Positions 46,743-55,730 of a DNA stretch of 64,000 nt are shown here, one piece after another. The notes beneath the pieces were generated by a model. The model was not told the DNA's origin. It ran no database searches and was given only the letters and a program-made list of their open reading frames with translations. Position 1 is the stretch's first letter, and each line of letters starts with the position of its first letter. Source of the DNA: Photobacterium ganghwense (GTDB taxonomy: Bacteria; Pseudomonadota; Gammaproteobacteria; Enterobacterales; Vibrionaceae); assembly GCF_003025595.1 (NCBI RefSeq), contig NZ_PYMI01000003.1:682001-746000 (forward strand), written 5' to 3'. The position numbers were made by a program, and so were the translations under genes.

Positions 46743-47540
46743 ATGAAGAAGTCTTTGATTTCGCTATTGTCATTGGTTGTATTGACTGCATGCGGTGGAG
46801 GTGGCGGCGGCTCCAATAACGATACACCCACGACTGTGGTTCAAGAGCGGTGTGGAAATATACCAGAGATGTCATGCGCACATAACTTAGATGACCTTAC
46901 GTTAAACGTTTGGTTGGAAGTGGGTGAACAATATAAATTAACAGCTAAGTCAGATTTTGCTCATATGAATGGCGTTGAGGTTTATTTACACGCCCCCGAT
47001 AAATTGGAAATCCATGCACAGGGGCAGGTTTATAAGCCAACAGTTCATCATAGCCCAGCGACTGCCGATACATATGACGAATTACCTAGCGATGCCAGCA
47101 GCTATGAGGTTTATTGGTGGCGAAATGATACGGTTGTTGCGCAGGGGATTGTTGACAGGCTGCCTAAGCTTGTTGATGGGGTATGGGTTTCCTCTGATCA
47201 AACGACGGACAACCTTTCCATTCATTGGAACAATAATAGCGACTTTGTTTATGACATCGACGTGAGATATATGACTTGTACGGCTGCAGATGGCAATAGC
47301 GAGCTCTTTTTCCCAGCTACCAGTTATTACCAAGAGTTGACCGCACCCTTTGAGATTCCAGCGTTGACGTTATTTGGAAAGCGTATTTCAGAACTCAAGG
47401 AGAGTTATAGCAAGTGCGTTGTCGAATTTAACACGTTTGGTAAGGACACAACTATCAAGCCAGTAAACCTTATGGATGAAAAGATATATTTTCACGTGTT
47501 AGCTTATCAGACGCATGTCGGAACTGTTTTTGAGCAATAA
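46743..47540 (+). CDS. Hypothetical lipoprotein with glycine-rich linker
   Basis: 265 residues. Signal peptide with lipobox LTACG (Cys17) followed by a GGGGGGS linker, the common design of surface or periplasmic lipoproteins in marine gammaproteobacteria. The mature part contains four further cysteines (CGNIPEMSC; MTCTAADG; YSKCVVEF), probably as disulfides, and is rich in aromatic residues with YWWRND and HWNNNSDF. No domain is recognised; a beta-sandwich fold is likely. It is in the AT-rich accessory region and is convergent with nrdJb. Confidence 0.72.
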   Translation: MKKSLISLLSLVVLTACGGGGGGSNNDTPTTVVQERCGNIPEMSCAHNLDDLTLNVWLEVGEQYKLTAKSDFAHMNGVEVYLHAPDKLEIHAQGQVYKPTVHHSPATADTYDELPSDASSYEVYWWRNDTVVAQGIVDRLPKLVDGVWVSSDQTTDNLSIHWNNNSDFVYDIDVRYMTCTAADGNSELFFPATSYYQELTAPFEIPALTLFGKRISELKESYSKCVVEFNTFGKDTTIKPVNLMDEKIYFHVLAYQTHVGTVFEQ

Positions 47541-47567
47541 TATTTTCCAAAATGGCATCACCTAAAT

Positions 47568-47593
47568 AAAAAGCTGCCCAAAGGCAGCTTTTT
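47568..47593. terminator. Bidirectional terminator, lipoprotein gene / nrdJb
   Basis: An 11-bp stem AAAAAGCTGCC/GGCAGCTTTTT with a four-base loop has A and T runs on both sides, serving both convergent transcripts. Confidence 0.88.
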
Positions 47594-47621
47594 ATTATTA
47601 CGTTTGGCGGTCTGGTTTAAC

Positions 47622-48311
47622 TCAGCCGCACTTGGAATCACCACAGTTCAGGCAGGTCTGGCAACCGTCTTTGACGATGACTGACTTGTTATGGCATTTG
47701 TAACACAGGGTTGCGCTTGGCGGAAAATTACCACTTTCCTCTACTTCTTCTGTTTTGCCTTCCAGTTCTGCTTTTTTGGCTTCCAGAAACGCCTGCTGGT
47801 GCTCGTCGACTTCTGGTTTGCCCAGCATGCCGATTTCTGTCAGGTGCTGCTCAATCACATTGCCGATTTCAGCAATCAGAGACGGTACGTATTTTCCTTT
47901 GTTCCAGTAGCCACCGCGTGGGTCGAAGACTGAGCGCAGCTCTTCCACCAGGAAAGTACAGTCGCCACCTTTACGGAACACTGCTGACATAATACGTGTT
48001 AGTGCCACAATCCACTGGAAGTGCTCCAGGCTCTTAGAATTGATGAACACTTCGAACGGGCGGCGAACTTCGTGCTCGGTACCTTCATTGAGAACCACGT
48101 CATTGATCGTGATAAACAGTGAGTGCTCTGAAATGTGTTCCGGGGTTTTCAGTTTGTAAGTCGTACCCAACAGCTTCTCAGGACGTTGCATGTCTTCATG
48201 CATGTGCTCAACTTCTACTGCAGGCTGAGCTGGGGCAGCGGCTTGTGGCGCTTCCTGCTCCTGGCTCTTTACTTTGAAGGCAACGATTTTACCGTCAATT
48301 TTTCTGGTCAT
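47622..48311 (-). CDS. nrdJb: Class II ribonucleotide reductase small partner NrdJb (TSCPD domain)
   Basis: 229 residues. An N-terminal region with a Pro/Ala-rich linker is followed by a TSCPD-type domain (about 90-160; FEVFINSKSLEHFQWIVALTRI) and a C-terminal tail with CYKCHNKSVI and CLNCGDSKCG, i.e. redox cysteines that can shuttle electrons to the active site. It corresponds to Pseudomonas aeruginosa NrdJb, the separate C-terminal portion of a split B12-dependent reductase. The gene is 18 nt after nrdJa and required for activity in the Pseudomonas system. Cys pattern suggests also zinc binding. Confidence 0.9.
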   Translation of the reverse strand: MTRKIDGKIVAFKVKSQEQEAPQAAAPAQPAVEVEHMHEDMQRPEKLLGTTYKLKTPEHISEHSLFITINDVVLNEGTEHEVRRPFEVFINSKSLEHFQWIVALTRIMSAVFRKGGDCTFLVEELRSVFDPRGGYWNKGKYVPSLIAEIGNVIEQHLTEIGMLGKPEVDEHQQAFLEAKKAELEGKTEEVEESGNFPPSATLCYKCHNKSVIVKDGCQTCLNCGDSKCG

Positions 48312-48329
48312 TTTCTCTGAACCTGTCTC

Positions 48330-50480
48330 TTAAAACTTACCGTAGTAGCCTTCTTTCAGGGCATCGTATAGGTTTGCGGCGCTGTGAATCTCGCCATCAT
48401 ATTCGATTTGCTCGTTACCTTTGGCTTCAAAGGTGGTGCCGTCTTCCAGCGTAAACACGTAGGTCGTGTTTTCCAGATCTTTCTCTTTAACCAGAACGCC
48501 CTGGAAGACTTCCGGGTTGAAACGGAACGTTGTACAGCCTTTCAGACCTTTATCGTAGGCATCCATGTAGATGTCTTTAAAGTCTTCGAACGGGAAATCG
48601 GTCGGGACGTTAGCGGTTTTAGAAATCGAAGAGTCAATCCAGCGCTGCGCCGCTGCCTGCACTTCAACGTGCTGGCTTGGGGTAATGTCATCAGCCGTGA
48701 TGAAGTAGTCTGGTAATTGGAATTCTTCTTCTGTGGTGTACGGCATGGCTTTTTTGTTGATCAACTGGCGGTAAGCCAGCAGTTCGAAGCTGTACACATC
48801 TACGCTTTCTTTCGACTTCTTACCCGGCACGATGACATTACGGGTGTAGTGATGCGCAAAGCTTGGCTCAATGCCGTTACTGGCGTTGTTTGCCAGAGAC
48901 AGCGAGATAGTACCGGTTGGCGCAATTGAGCTGTGATGGGTAAAGCGTGCACCGTTTTTCGCCAGTTCTTCGACCAGTTGCGGCTCGACTTCAGCGACCT
49001 GCTGCATGTAACGGCTGTATTTGGCGTGCAGTACCTTACCTTTGACTTTATCACCGACGTTAATGCCGTCTTTCGCCATTTCAGGGCGCAGACGCATCAT
49101 CTTAGCGGTGACTTCGAACTCTTCGTCCATTACCGGTGCCGGGCCTTTCTCTTTCGCTAGGCTTAATGCTTCTTTCCAGCCGGTCAGGGCCATTTCCTGC
49201 GCGACCTGTTCGGTGAAGGCGACAGAGGCAGCACTGCCGTATTTGTGTTTCAGCATGGTCAGGGTTGAGCCCAGTCCCAGGAAACCCATACCGTGGCGGC
49301 GCTTATGGTTGATTTCGTGACGCTGTTTTTCCAGCGGCAGCTGGTTAATTTCAACGACGTTGTCCAGCATGCGGGTAAAAATCGCCACGACACGACGATA
49401 AGTATCCCAGTCAAAATGCGCATTATCAGTAAAAGGTTCACGGACAAACTTGGTCAGGTTCACCGAGCCCAGCAGACAGGCGCCGTAAGGTGGCAGCGGC
49501 TGTTCACCACATGGATTAGTAGCTCTAATTTCTTCGCAGAACCAGTTGTTGTTCATCTGGTTCACTTTGTCGATCAGGATAAAGCCCGGTTCGGCATAGT
49601 CGTAAGTGGAGGTCATGATGACATTCCACAGGTTACGTGCAGGCATGGTGCGGTAAACCTTGCACGCGACACGGCCTTCTTCATCTTCAACCAGATTTTC
49701 TTTGGTCGGCCAGTCCGCCCAGACAATATTTTCGTCGTTGTGCAGATCAAGTTTATCCTGCTTGGCCTCTTTCGCGGTGACCGGGAAGATTAACTGCCAG
49801 TCCTGATCGTTTTTGACTGCCTGAATGAAGTCTTCGGTGATCAGCAGCGACAAGTTGAACTGACGCAGACGACCGTCTTCACGTTTGGCGCGAATGAAGT
49901 CGATGATGTCCGGATGACGAATATCCATGGTGCCCATCTGGGCGCCACGACGACCGCCAGCAGAAGACACGGTGAAACACATCTTGTCATAGATATCCAT
50001 GAAAGACAGCGGGCCGGACGTATAGGCACCAGCACCCGAGACGAAAGCACCGCGCGGACGCAGGGTAGAGAAGTCGTAGCCAATACCACAACCGGCCTTC
50101 AGGGTCAGACCTGCTTCGTGTACTTTGTTCAGAATGTCGTCCATCGAGTCTTCGATGGTACCGGACACGGTGCAGTTAATCGTTGACGTTGCCGGTTTGT
50201 GCTCGAATGCACCGGCATTAGAAGTGATACGACCCGCCGGAATCGCACCGTTACGTAACGCCCACAGGAATTCGTTGTACCAGTGTTCCTTGACCTTGTT
50301 TTCTTCAAGATCGGCTAACGCACGCGCGACACGTTTGAATGTGTCGTCCAGCGTGACATCGATCGCATCTCCATGCTTTGATTTCAAACGATATTTGCTG
50401 TCCCAAATCTCCATTGACGTCGATTGGTACGCAATATCCATTGCCTGAGAGACTGTCGAAGCCGTAGGGGTTTTCGCCAT
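48330..50480 (-). CDS. nrdJa: Adenosylcobalamin-dependent ribonucleotide reductase NrdJa
   Basis: 716 residues. The ten-stranded reductase barrel is complete: INCTVSGTIEDS (Cys103), NPCGEQPLPPYGAC (residues 322-335; thiyl-radical Cys324 and Glu326), and the substrate-binding PTGTISL block (GTISLSLANNASNGIEPSF). No ATP-cone is seen at the N-terminus. It reduces ribonucleotides to deoxyribonucleotides using adenosylcobalamin, working with or without oxygen. Split form with NrdJb as in P. aeruginosa. B12 import by BtuCD in the same window fits. I found no NrdR box in the upstream region by eye. Most Vibrio use NrdAB and NrdDG only, so this is a lineage marker. Confidence 0.93.
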   Translation of the reverse strand: MAKTPTASTVSQAMDIAYQSTSMEIWDSKYRLKSKHGDAIDVTLDDTFKRVARALADLEENKVKEHWYNEFLWALRNGAIPAGRITSNAGAFEHKPATSTINCTVSGTIEDSMDDILNKVHEAGLTLKAGCGIGYDFSTLRPRGAFVSGAGAYTSGPLSFMDIYDKMCFTVSSAGGRRGAQMGTMDIRHPDIIDFIRAKREDGRLRQFNLSLLITEDFIQAVKNDQDWQLIFPVTAKEAKQDKLDLHNDENIVWADWPTKENLVEDEEGRVACKVYRTMPARNLWNVIMTSTYDYAEPGFILIDKVNQMNNNWFCEEIRATNPCGEQPLPPYGACLLGSVNLTKFVREPFTDNAHFDWDTYRRVVAIFTRMLDNVVEINQLPLEKQRHEINHKRRHGMGFLGLGSTLTMLKHKYGSAASVAFTEQVAQEMALTGWKEALSLAKEKGPAPVMDEEFEVTAKMMRLRPEMAKDGINVGDKVKGKVLHAKYSRYMQQVAEVEPQLVEELAKNGARFTHHSSIAPTGTISLSLANNASNGIEPSFAHHYTRNVIVPGKKSKESVDVYSFELLAYRQLINKKAMPYTTEEEFQLPDYFITADDITPSQHVEVQAAAQRWIDSSISKTANVPTDFPFEDFKDIYMDAYDKGLKGCTTFRFNPEVFQGVLVKEKDLENTTYVFTLEDGTTFEAKGNEQIEYDGEIHSAANLYDALKEGYYGKF

Positions 50481-51146
50481 TATGAATGCACCTTAATGTT
50501 TGTCGTAGTGTCTTGCCATCCCATCTCAAACCGCATGAACAACCGGTTTAATATGGGATTCACGCAGCAGTGTCGCGGCGTGGACCATTTTGGCAAGCGG
50601 CAGATCAAACCACTTACACTGATGATCTTCAAGTCTTGACAGGGTGATAATCAAGCAATGTAACTAAACGTTAAAACAGCAGAATTTATTAGATTAAATC
50701 GTTGTATATAACTCGTAAAAATTGTGACGTATTGTAACGACATCAGATGGAAAAATGCGCATCGCAGAGAAATTGCCACAAGTCGTTCACAAGTCGTTGA
50801 GAGTATAGGCCATAACGGGACTGAACAGGTGTGCTTGATGTGTTTGCTGTTAGGCCGTTTGTGTACACCCCGGTATGTCTCTGAATGAATGCCGCAGGCA
50901 GAATGTCCCCCCGAGTATTGAGGTTTGAAAGATAAGGGGCAGATAAAGGTGAAATAACCGAAAACAAGCATAGATAAACGCAGCAGTGAGAAGAGCAACA
51001 TCAGTCGAGAAGAGTAACAGCAGGGAAGGAATATCGGCCCAGAGATATGAAAGTCACTGGGCCGTAATGGGACCGCTGGTTATCTGTTTCGGTGAGATCA
51101 GAAAACTATCTGAAATGAACCTAACCCGGAGTAACTCTGACGCGAG
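50481..51146. other. Intergenic region between nrdJa and a DsbA-like gene
   Basis: 666 bp. It holds the nrdJa promoter (not resolved) and two hairpins without T runs (GGCCCAG near 51033 and AGTAACTC at 51130-51151, the latter overlapping the stop of the next gene). No gene is recognised. Confidence 0.5.
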
Positions 51147-51770
51147 TTACTGTTTTTCAGACAGGTAGCGAATGGTATTCGCCAGATCTTCCAGGCTTTC
51201 ATGCTCGCTGTTTTGCACCAGATATTTCCCTTTCACCAGGAATGTTGGCACCGAGGTAATGCCGGCGTTGGCTTCCAGTTGGTTGGCCTGAGTCAGGTGC
51301 TGATAGACTTCTTCACGCTGAGACTCTGAAAGCTGAAACGGGCTTTGCAGCTTGTATTTATCGAAAATGGCATTTAACGCAGTCTGGCGTTCATCTTCAC
51401 TCAACGCGGTGCTGTCTTCCTGAATAAAACGGAACAGATCTTCTTTCAGTTCAGGGCTCGGCTTACCGTCAGTCTGGATGAACGCTGTGTAATACATGTA
51501 GGCAGCAACTTGTGCCCCCTGGTTGAACGTGACATGAACTTGTTCAATATTAACGCCAGCCAGTTTCTGAATGTCCGGTAGCATTTTCTCCATGTTTCGG
51601 CAGTGACCGCAACCCAGGGAAAACACTTCAACCACGCTGGCGGCATCGGGTGTTGGGGTTTTGACAACGGTGTATTTCACGCCTTCCTGCGGAATGTTCT
51701 GCTCACTGCAACCAACCACCGCGATGAATAGGGCGGTCATAAAACCAATGAGAGTAAGGTGCTTTTTCAT
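51147..51770 (-). CDS. DsbA-family thiol:disulfide oxidoreductase, lipoprotein
   Basis: 207 residues. The N-terminal signal ends in a lipobox (VVGCS, Cys21), so this DsbA is membrane-tethered rather than soluble. The thioredoxin fold carries the active site CGHC at residues 54-57 (CPHC in E. coli DsbA) and a cis-proline in TSVPTFLV near residue 175. CGHC is typical of PDI-like and some DsbA homologues and alters redox potential. Helical insertion between the two (about 90-160) is of the DsbA type. It should introduce or shuffle disulfides in the periplasm, and no DsbB partner lies near. Confidence 0.88.
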   Translation of the reverse strand: MKKHLTLIGFMTALFIAVVGCSEQNIPQEGVKYTVVKTPTPDAASVVEVFSLGCGHCRNMEKMLPDIQKLAGVNIEQVHVTFNQGAQVAAYMYYTAFIQTDGKPSPELKEDLFRFIQEDSTALSEDERQTALNAIFDKYKLQSPFQLSESQREEVYQHLTQANQLEANAGITSVPTFLVKGKYLVQNSEHESLEDLANTIRYLSEKQ

Positions 51771-51934
51771 AGTTTTCCATTAATCAGAAAGAAAATGTAA
51801 TTATGGCCGATATTAAGCGGTAAAACGCGAAAATATATCAATATTATTGTGAATTTACGGTCAGATTAGCATCCTGTTTGCAGTTTCCGACAGATGCAGT
51901 ATGATCGCCCGCTTTTATCAGCGCGGAGGATACG

Positions 51935-53287
51935 ATGTTTATCGGTTTTGATTACGGAACGGCAAACTGTTCAGTGGCTGTTATGGAAAACGGTCAGCCG
52001 ACGCTGCTGCCGTTAGAAGGCGAGAACACCTTTATCCCTTCGACGTTGTGTGCGCCTACTCGGGAAGCGGTAAGCGAGTACCTCTACCGCTTCATGGGTA
52101 TCAGCCCGGCTGATTCGATTGGTGAGCAGGTGTTGCGTCGCGCGATCAACATGAACCGCGATGAGGACATAGAGGTTGAGAAAGGCGACTTGCTGTTCGG
52201 ACAGGCGGCGTTGGATCTCTATCTCGCGGATCCGGAAGAAGTGTATTACGTAAAGTCGCCCAAATCATTCCTCGGCGCGAATGGTCTGCAGGATGTTCAG
52301 ATCAGTTTTTTTGAAGATCTAGTCTGCGCCATGATGGCTAACATCAAATCGCAGGCAGAGCGGAGTTTGTCGGCCAGTATCGACAGCACCATGATCGGCC
52401 GTCCGATTAACTTTCAGGGAACCGGTGGCGAGAAAGCCAACCAGCAGGCTGAAACTATTTTGCGTCGGGCGGCTGAGCGTGCCGGATTTAAACACATTGC
52501 TTTCCAGTTTGAGCCGGTAGCGGCAGGACTGGAATATGAAAGCACGCTAAACGAAGATAAAACGGTGCTGGTGGTCGATATCGGCGGGGGAACCACGGAT
52601 TGCTCGATGATCCAGATGGGACCAAGCTGGGCGGGAAAAACTGAACGTCAGTCGAGCCTGTTGGCTCACAGTGGCTTGAGGGTTGGTGGAAACGACCTGG
52701 ATATTTATCTGGCATTTCGCCAGATTATGCCATTACTGGGCATGGGGAGTCAGACCAAAAAAGGCATCGACATGCCGGTCAGCCAATTCTGGAACCCGAT
52801 TGCAATCAACAATGTAGTTGCCCAGTCAGACTTTTACGGATCAGCCAACTTCAAGACACTTGATCAGCTGCGCCGTGATGCTGCTGAACCTGAGAAACTG
52901 GCCAAACTGATTCGGGTTTATCATGAAACCCTGGGTTATCAGTTGGTGCGCAATGCTGAAGAATGCAAAATTGCATTATCAGAGCAGGCACTGAATCGTA
53001 TTGATCTCGGGTATCTGTCTGATCAGCTTCATGTGGATGTTTCTCAGCATGAACTGGCAAGCGCGATTGAAGCGCCGAAAGCCCACATCAGCAAGTTGGT
53101 GGAAGAGGCAATGGTGCAAAGTGGTGTAACGCCTGATGTGGTATACATGACGGGAGGAACCGCCCGTTCGCCGGTTTTGCGCCAATGTATCGAACAGTTG
53201 TTGCCGGGAACGCCGGTTGTCAGTGGCAGTTACTTTGGTTCGGTTACGGCGGGTCTTGCCCGCTGGGCAGAACACTGCTTTCGATGA
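51935..53287 (+). CDS. yegD: Hsp70-family protein YegD
   Basis: 450 residues (E. coli YegD 450). Nucleotide-binding signature FIGFDYGTANCSVAV at the N-terminus, VLVVDIGGGTTDCS (phosphate 2 region, about residues 212-225) and VYMTGGTARSPVLRQ are the three actin-like motifs. It lacks the substrate-binding domain of DnaK, as YegD does, so it is a putative chaperone-like ATPase whose client is unknown. GGAGGATACG before the ATG is a strong ribosome site. Single gene followed by a hairpin. Confidence 0.93.
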   Translation: MFIGFDYGTANCSVAVMENGQPTLLPLEGENTFIPSTLCAPTREAVSEYLYRFMGISPADSIGEQVLRRAINMNRDEDIEVEKGDLLFGQAALDLYLADPEEVYYVKSPKSFLGANGLQDVQISFFEDLVCAMMANIKSQAERSLSASIDSTMIGRPINFQGTGGEKANQQAETILRRAAERAGFKHIAFQFEPVAAGLEYESTLNEDKTVLVVDIGGGTTDCSMIQMGPSWAGKTERQSSLLAHSGLRVGGNDLDIYLAFRQIMPLLGMGSQTKKGIDMPVSQFWNPIAINNVVAQSDFYGSANFKTLDQLRRDAAEPEKLAKLIRVYHETLGYQLVRNAEECKIALSEQALNRIDLGYLSDQLHVDVSQHELASAIEAPKAHISKLVEEAMVQSGVTPDVVYMTGGTARSPVLRQCIEQLLPGTPVVSGSYFGSVTAGLARWAEHCFR

Positions 53288-53358
53288 GTTAAGCAGTTGC
53301 TATTGTCCGGTAATTTAACAAGCCGGGCAGGGACAACACTCATCGCCGTGAGATAAAG

Positions 53359-53384
53359 ACAAGCCTGGTTTTCACCAGGCTTGT
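53359..53384. terminator. Probable bidirectional terminator yegD / HiPIP gene
   Basis: An 11-bp stem ACAAGCCTGGT/ACCAGGCTTGT with a four-base loop. T runs on both sides are weak (TTGATTT and CTTTATC), so efficiency is uncertain. Confidence 0.6.
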
Positions 53385-53406
53385 TGATTTCGGGAAACGG
53401 GCTCAT

Positions 53407-53712
53407 TTACGGCTTTTTGGCCCAGGCTGAACACCAGCCATTCACATTAACGGCTTTACCCGGGAACAGGGCACAAGGCCGCCATTCATCTCCCTCGTTA
53501 CCTTGCAGCAGAGCACAGTTACCGCAGTGTTTTTCACTGTCAGGTGCTTGCTCGACATATTTTAATGCCTTTGCCTGAGGGTCATCGGAGGTCAGGTGCG
53601 GGAGGTCTTCTGCACGAGCAGGTTTTACCAGCAGCTGATTACCAATAGTGATCCCTATCAGGCTGCCAAGACTGAGTTTTAGAAAGCCGCGACGGCTTGA
53701 TGTTCTATTCAT
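53407..53712 (-). CDS. High-potential iron-sulfur protein (HiPIP)
   Basis: 101 residues from ATG at 53712 (AAGGAAGCAATC upstream). A Tat-type signal (SRRGFLKLSLG, about 6-16) ends near ARA-E, and the mature part has four cysteines in the HiPIP spacing: HCGNCALLQG, RPCALFPG and GWCSAW, binding a [4Fe-4S]3+/2+ cluster. HiPIPs are small periplasmic electron carriers. The long form from 53736 adds eight residues without a better ribosome site. A neighbouring oxidoreductase partner is not apparent. Confidence 0.92.
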   Translation of the reverse strand: MNRTSSRRGFLKLSLGSLIGITIGNQLLVKPARAEDLPHLTSDDPQAKALKYVEQAPDSEKHCGNCALLQGNEGDEWRPCALFPGKAVNVNGWCSAWAKKP

Positions 53713-54122
53713 GATTGCTTCCTTTGTTTGTATCACGACGTGCTTTAAAACGACGATCTTTTAAACGACATTACTTTTTATTATTGGTCGTTCTCATCCT
53801 AGACGAGTTTTGTCAAAGCGGGCGTGTTAACAGTCAAGAAAAATGAATGTGAATTTAACAATTTTGATACATTTTCACGCTAGATTAGGGTTAATAAAGA
53901 ACGGTTGACGACTGTATAAAGACCGTTCAGTCCATGATCTCGATCATGGGGTTAAACATAAGTCACTGATAATAAATAGATTGATAGGCGGAAAGATTTA
54001 CACAAACTATCAATTTATTGCTTGAAACATTTTGTTTACAAGTGCATGATCTTGTCGCGATCAGAATTGGCTCACGCAGGGTGAGCGACACGGGTCGTTT
54101 CAGAATAAAAGGTGTATGAGTA
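53713..54122. other. Divergent intergenic region with several inverted repeats
   Basis: 410 bp between the HiPIP gene and a HAD-like gene. It holds AACGGT/ACCGTT (53900-53927), CCATGAT/ATCATGG (53932-53949) and GCTCAC/GTGAGC (54070-54086). None is followed by a T run, so they look more like operators than terminators. No gene seen. Confidence 0.5.
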
Positions 54123-54797
54123 ATGAACTTGTTTTTGATTGATATTGATGGTGCATTGGTGAAATCCGATAGTGTCGATCTGGATTGTTACTCGAAGGCT
54201 GTGGAAGATGTTCTGGGGTTCCGGCCTGAATTTGAATCAGATGATGAGTTGGCGCATTACAAAAGCCTGACGGATGCCGGTCGGCTTGATGAATTGATGA
54301 TGAAATATCAAATCAGAGAGAGCCGGACACTGGTTCATCGTAAAGTTGAAAGTTGTTATCTCGCCCGGCTGAATGCGGCAATGGGCGATAAGCCTCAGGC
54401 ATTGGTGGTGAGTCCGGGTGCTCAGGATTTTTTGACGAACATTCGTGAGCGCAAAGATACTTATGTTGCGATTGCAACCGGCGCGTGGGAATCAGTGGCG
54501 CGTCTGAAGCTTCGTGCTGCCGGGCTGGATATCGCTAACATGACAATGGCTTCATCGTCAGATGCGCTCAACCGAACAGAGATCATGGCATTGGCCGCTT
54601 TTCGTTCCAAACAGGACTCCGGGCAGGTATTCAGCCGTCGCGTAGTGTTTGGGCAAGGAACTCAAAGCCGGCATGCCTCTCAGGAGCTGGGCTATGACTT
54701 TGTAGAAGTTGGTGGAGGGACTTACAGTCGCAACCACATTCCTAATCTTGCTCACTATCAGGCCGTTTATTCGCAACTGTCACTGCAGTGCGCTTAG
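54123..54797 (+). CDS. HAD-superfamily hydrolase-like protein with degenerate motif IV
   Basis: 224 residues. Motif I is DIDGALVKSD (Asp7 and Asp9 kept), motif II is VAIATGAWES (Thr kept), and a cap of about 80 residues lies between. Motif IV, normally two acidic residues in GDxxxD, reads VVFGQGTQSRHASQELG here, so the magnesium-binding acid is missing and activity may be weak or lost. The fold is that of phosphoglycolate-phosphatase-like HADs. ATG at 54123 follows GGTGTATGAGTA with poor match to a ribosome site. Function unknown. Confidence 0.75.
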   Translation: MNLFLIDIDGALVKSDSVDLDCYSKAVEDVLGFRPEFESDDELAHYKSLTDAGRLDELMMKYQIRESRTLVHRKVESCYLARLNAAMGDKPQALVVSPGAQDFLTNIRERKDTYVAIATGAWESVARLKLRAAGLDIANMTMASSSDALNRTEIMALAAFRSKQDSGQVFSRRVVFGQGTQSRHASQELGYDFVEVGGGTYSRNHIPNLAHYQAVYSQLSLQCA

Positions 54798-54902
54798 TGC
54801 ATCACGCTTTACGACCACGGTCTGTAACCGTGACATGATTTTGGCTTCACCCACGATGTGAAGAGCCTTCCAGAATCAAGACCTGGCTGGATGTTGAAAG
54901 TC

Positions 54903-54951
54903 CCCCACGAAACAAATCGTTTTATAGTAGCGTTTCTATCGTTTCGTGGGG
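54903..54951. promoter_or_regulatory. 11-bp inverted repeat just before a start codon
   Basis: CCCCACGAAAC (54903-54913) and GTTTCGTGGGG (54941-54951) are perfect complements, 27 nt apart. The second arm includes the GTGGGG that would serve as ribosome site for the ATG at 54957, so a hairpin would hide it. It could equally be an operator. Confidence 0.6.
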
Positions 54952-54956
54952 TTTAC

Positions 54957-55589
54957 ATGCAAGCTTGGCGTCCCATTCACTCTTTCGTTATTACACTTCT
55001 GTTCTCAACGGGTTTTATCTTCAGCATTAGCGTTAAAGCGGTAGAGGAGCAACTGCCGTATTGTCATCGTTATGCTGACCTCAATTTTCCGGATTATATG
55101 GCACTTTGGGACGAAGATGAGCCAGCGCTGACGGCATCCGCCTTTTTTGCCATGCTCAATATGGCAGCGGCCAGTGCTGACAAAACCTTTTTCAGCGAAT
55201 TACTCAGTCAAATCGCCCGGACTTTTGTTCTACGCCAACAGTTTGATGAAGCAAACTTCTATCTGGATCAGGCAAGCCAGTATCTGGAACATGCACAGCC
55301 AAGAGCGAAGGTGTATTACTGGCGTGAGAAAGCACGGTTGATGGCCTATCAAAAAGATACTCAGGCAGCTGCCTGGTTACTGGAGAAAGCCTGGCAAGAA
55401 GCGCGGCAACATGGGTACGATCAGGTAGCGATAGAAACTGCGCTGGATTTGAGCGGGGTGGTCTTTACCCGTCTGCCTGAAAAGGAGCGTGCGGAGTGGA
55501 AACAACGTGCTCGGCAACTGGCCAAAACGACGGACGATAATCGGGCGAGACGCTGGCTGGCAGTTCATCAAGAGCGATTATCTATTTAG
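54957..55589 (+). CDS. Secreted TPR-like helical protein, function unknown
   Basis: 210 residues from ATG at 54957. An N-terminal signal peptide (about 8-27, cleavage near VKA-V) is followed by helical pairs of about 34 residues (FDEANFYLDQASQYLEHAQ, YQKDTQAAAWLLEKAW and more), resembling TPR repeats. It is likely periplasmic. A frame extending 33 codons upstream is not used because it crosses the inverted repeat and shows no signal. The family is not recognised. HAD-like gene upstream is in the same orientation but 160 nt away. Confidence 0.7.
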   Translation: MQAWRPIHSFVITLLFSTGFIFSISVKAVEEQLPYCHRYADLNFPDYMALWDEDEPALTASAFFAMLNMAAASADKTFFSELLSQIARTFVLRQQFDEANFYLDQASQYLEHAQPRAKVYYWREKARLMAYQKDTQAAAWLLEKAWQEARQHGYDQVAIETALDLSGVVFTRLPEKERAEWKQRARQLAKTTDDNRARRWLAVHQERLSI

Positions 55590-55730
55590 TTCGATGACTG
55601 AGCCTATTGGTTGAAATTGTCTCTGAAATGTCCGTCATTATGACAAAAATATGCGGGATTAGGTGGCAAAGTACCACAAAACTATGCTAATCCATTATAA
55701 GGGCCCCAAAACAATGTGGAGTAGTATCAC

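Noticed and set aside
50481-50760. NrdR boxes upstream of nrdJa
   Set aside because: No pair of ACACNATATNGTGT-like boxes could be found by eye.
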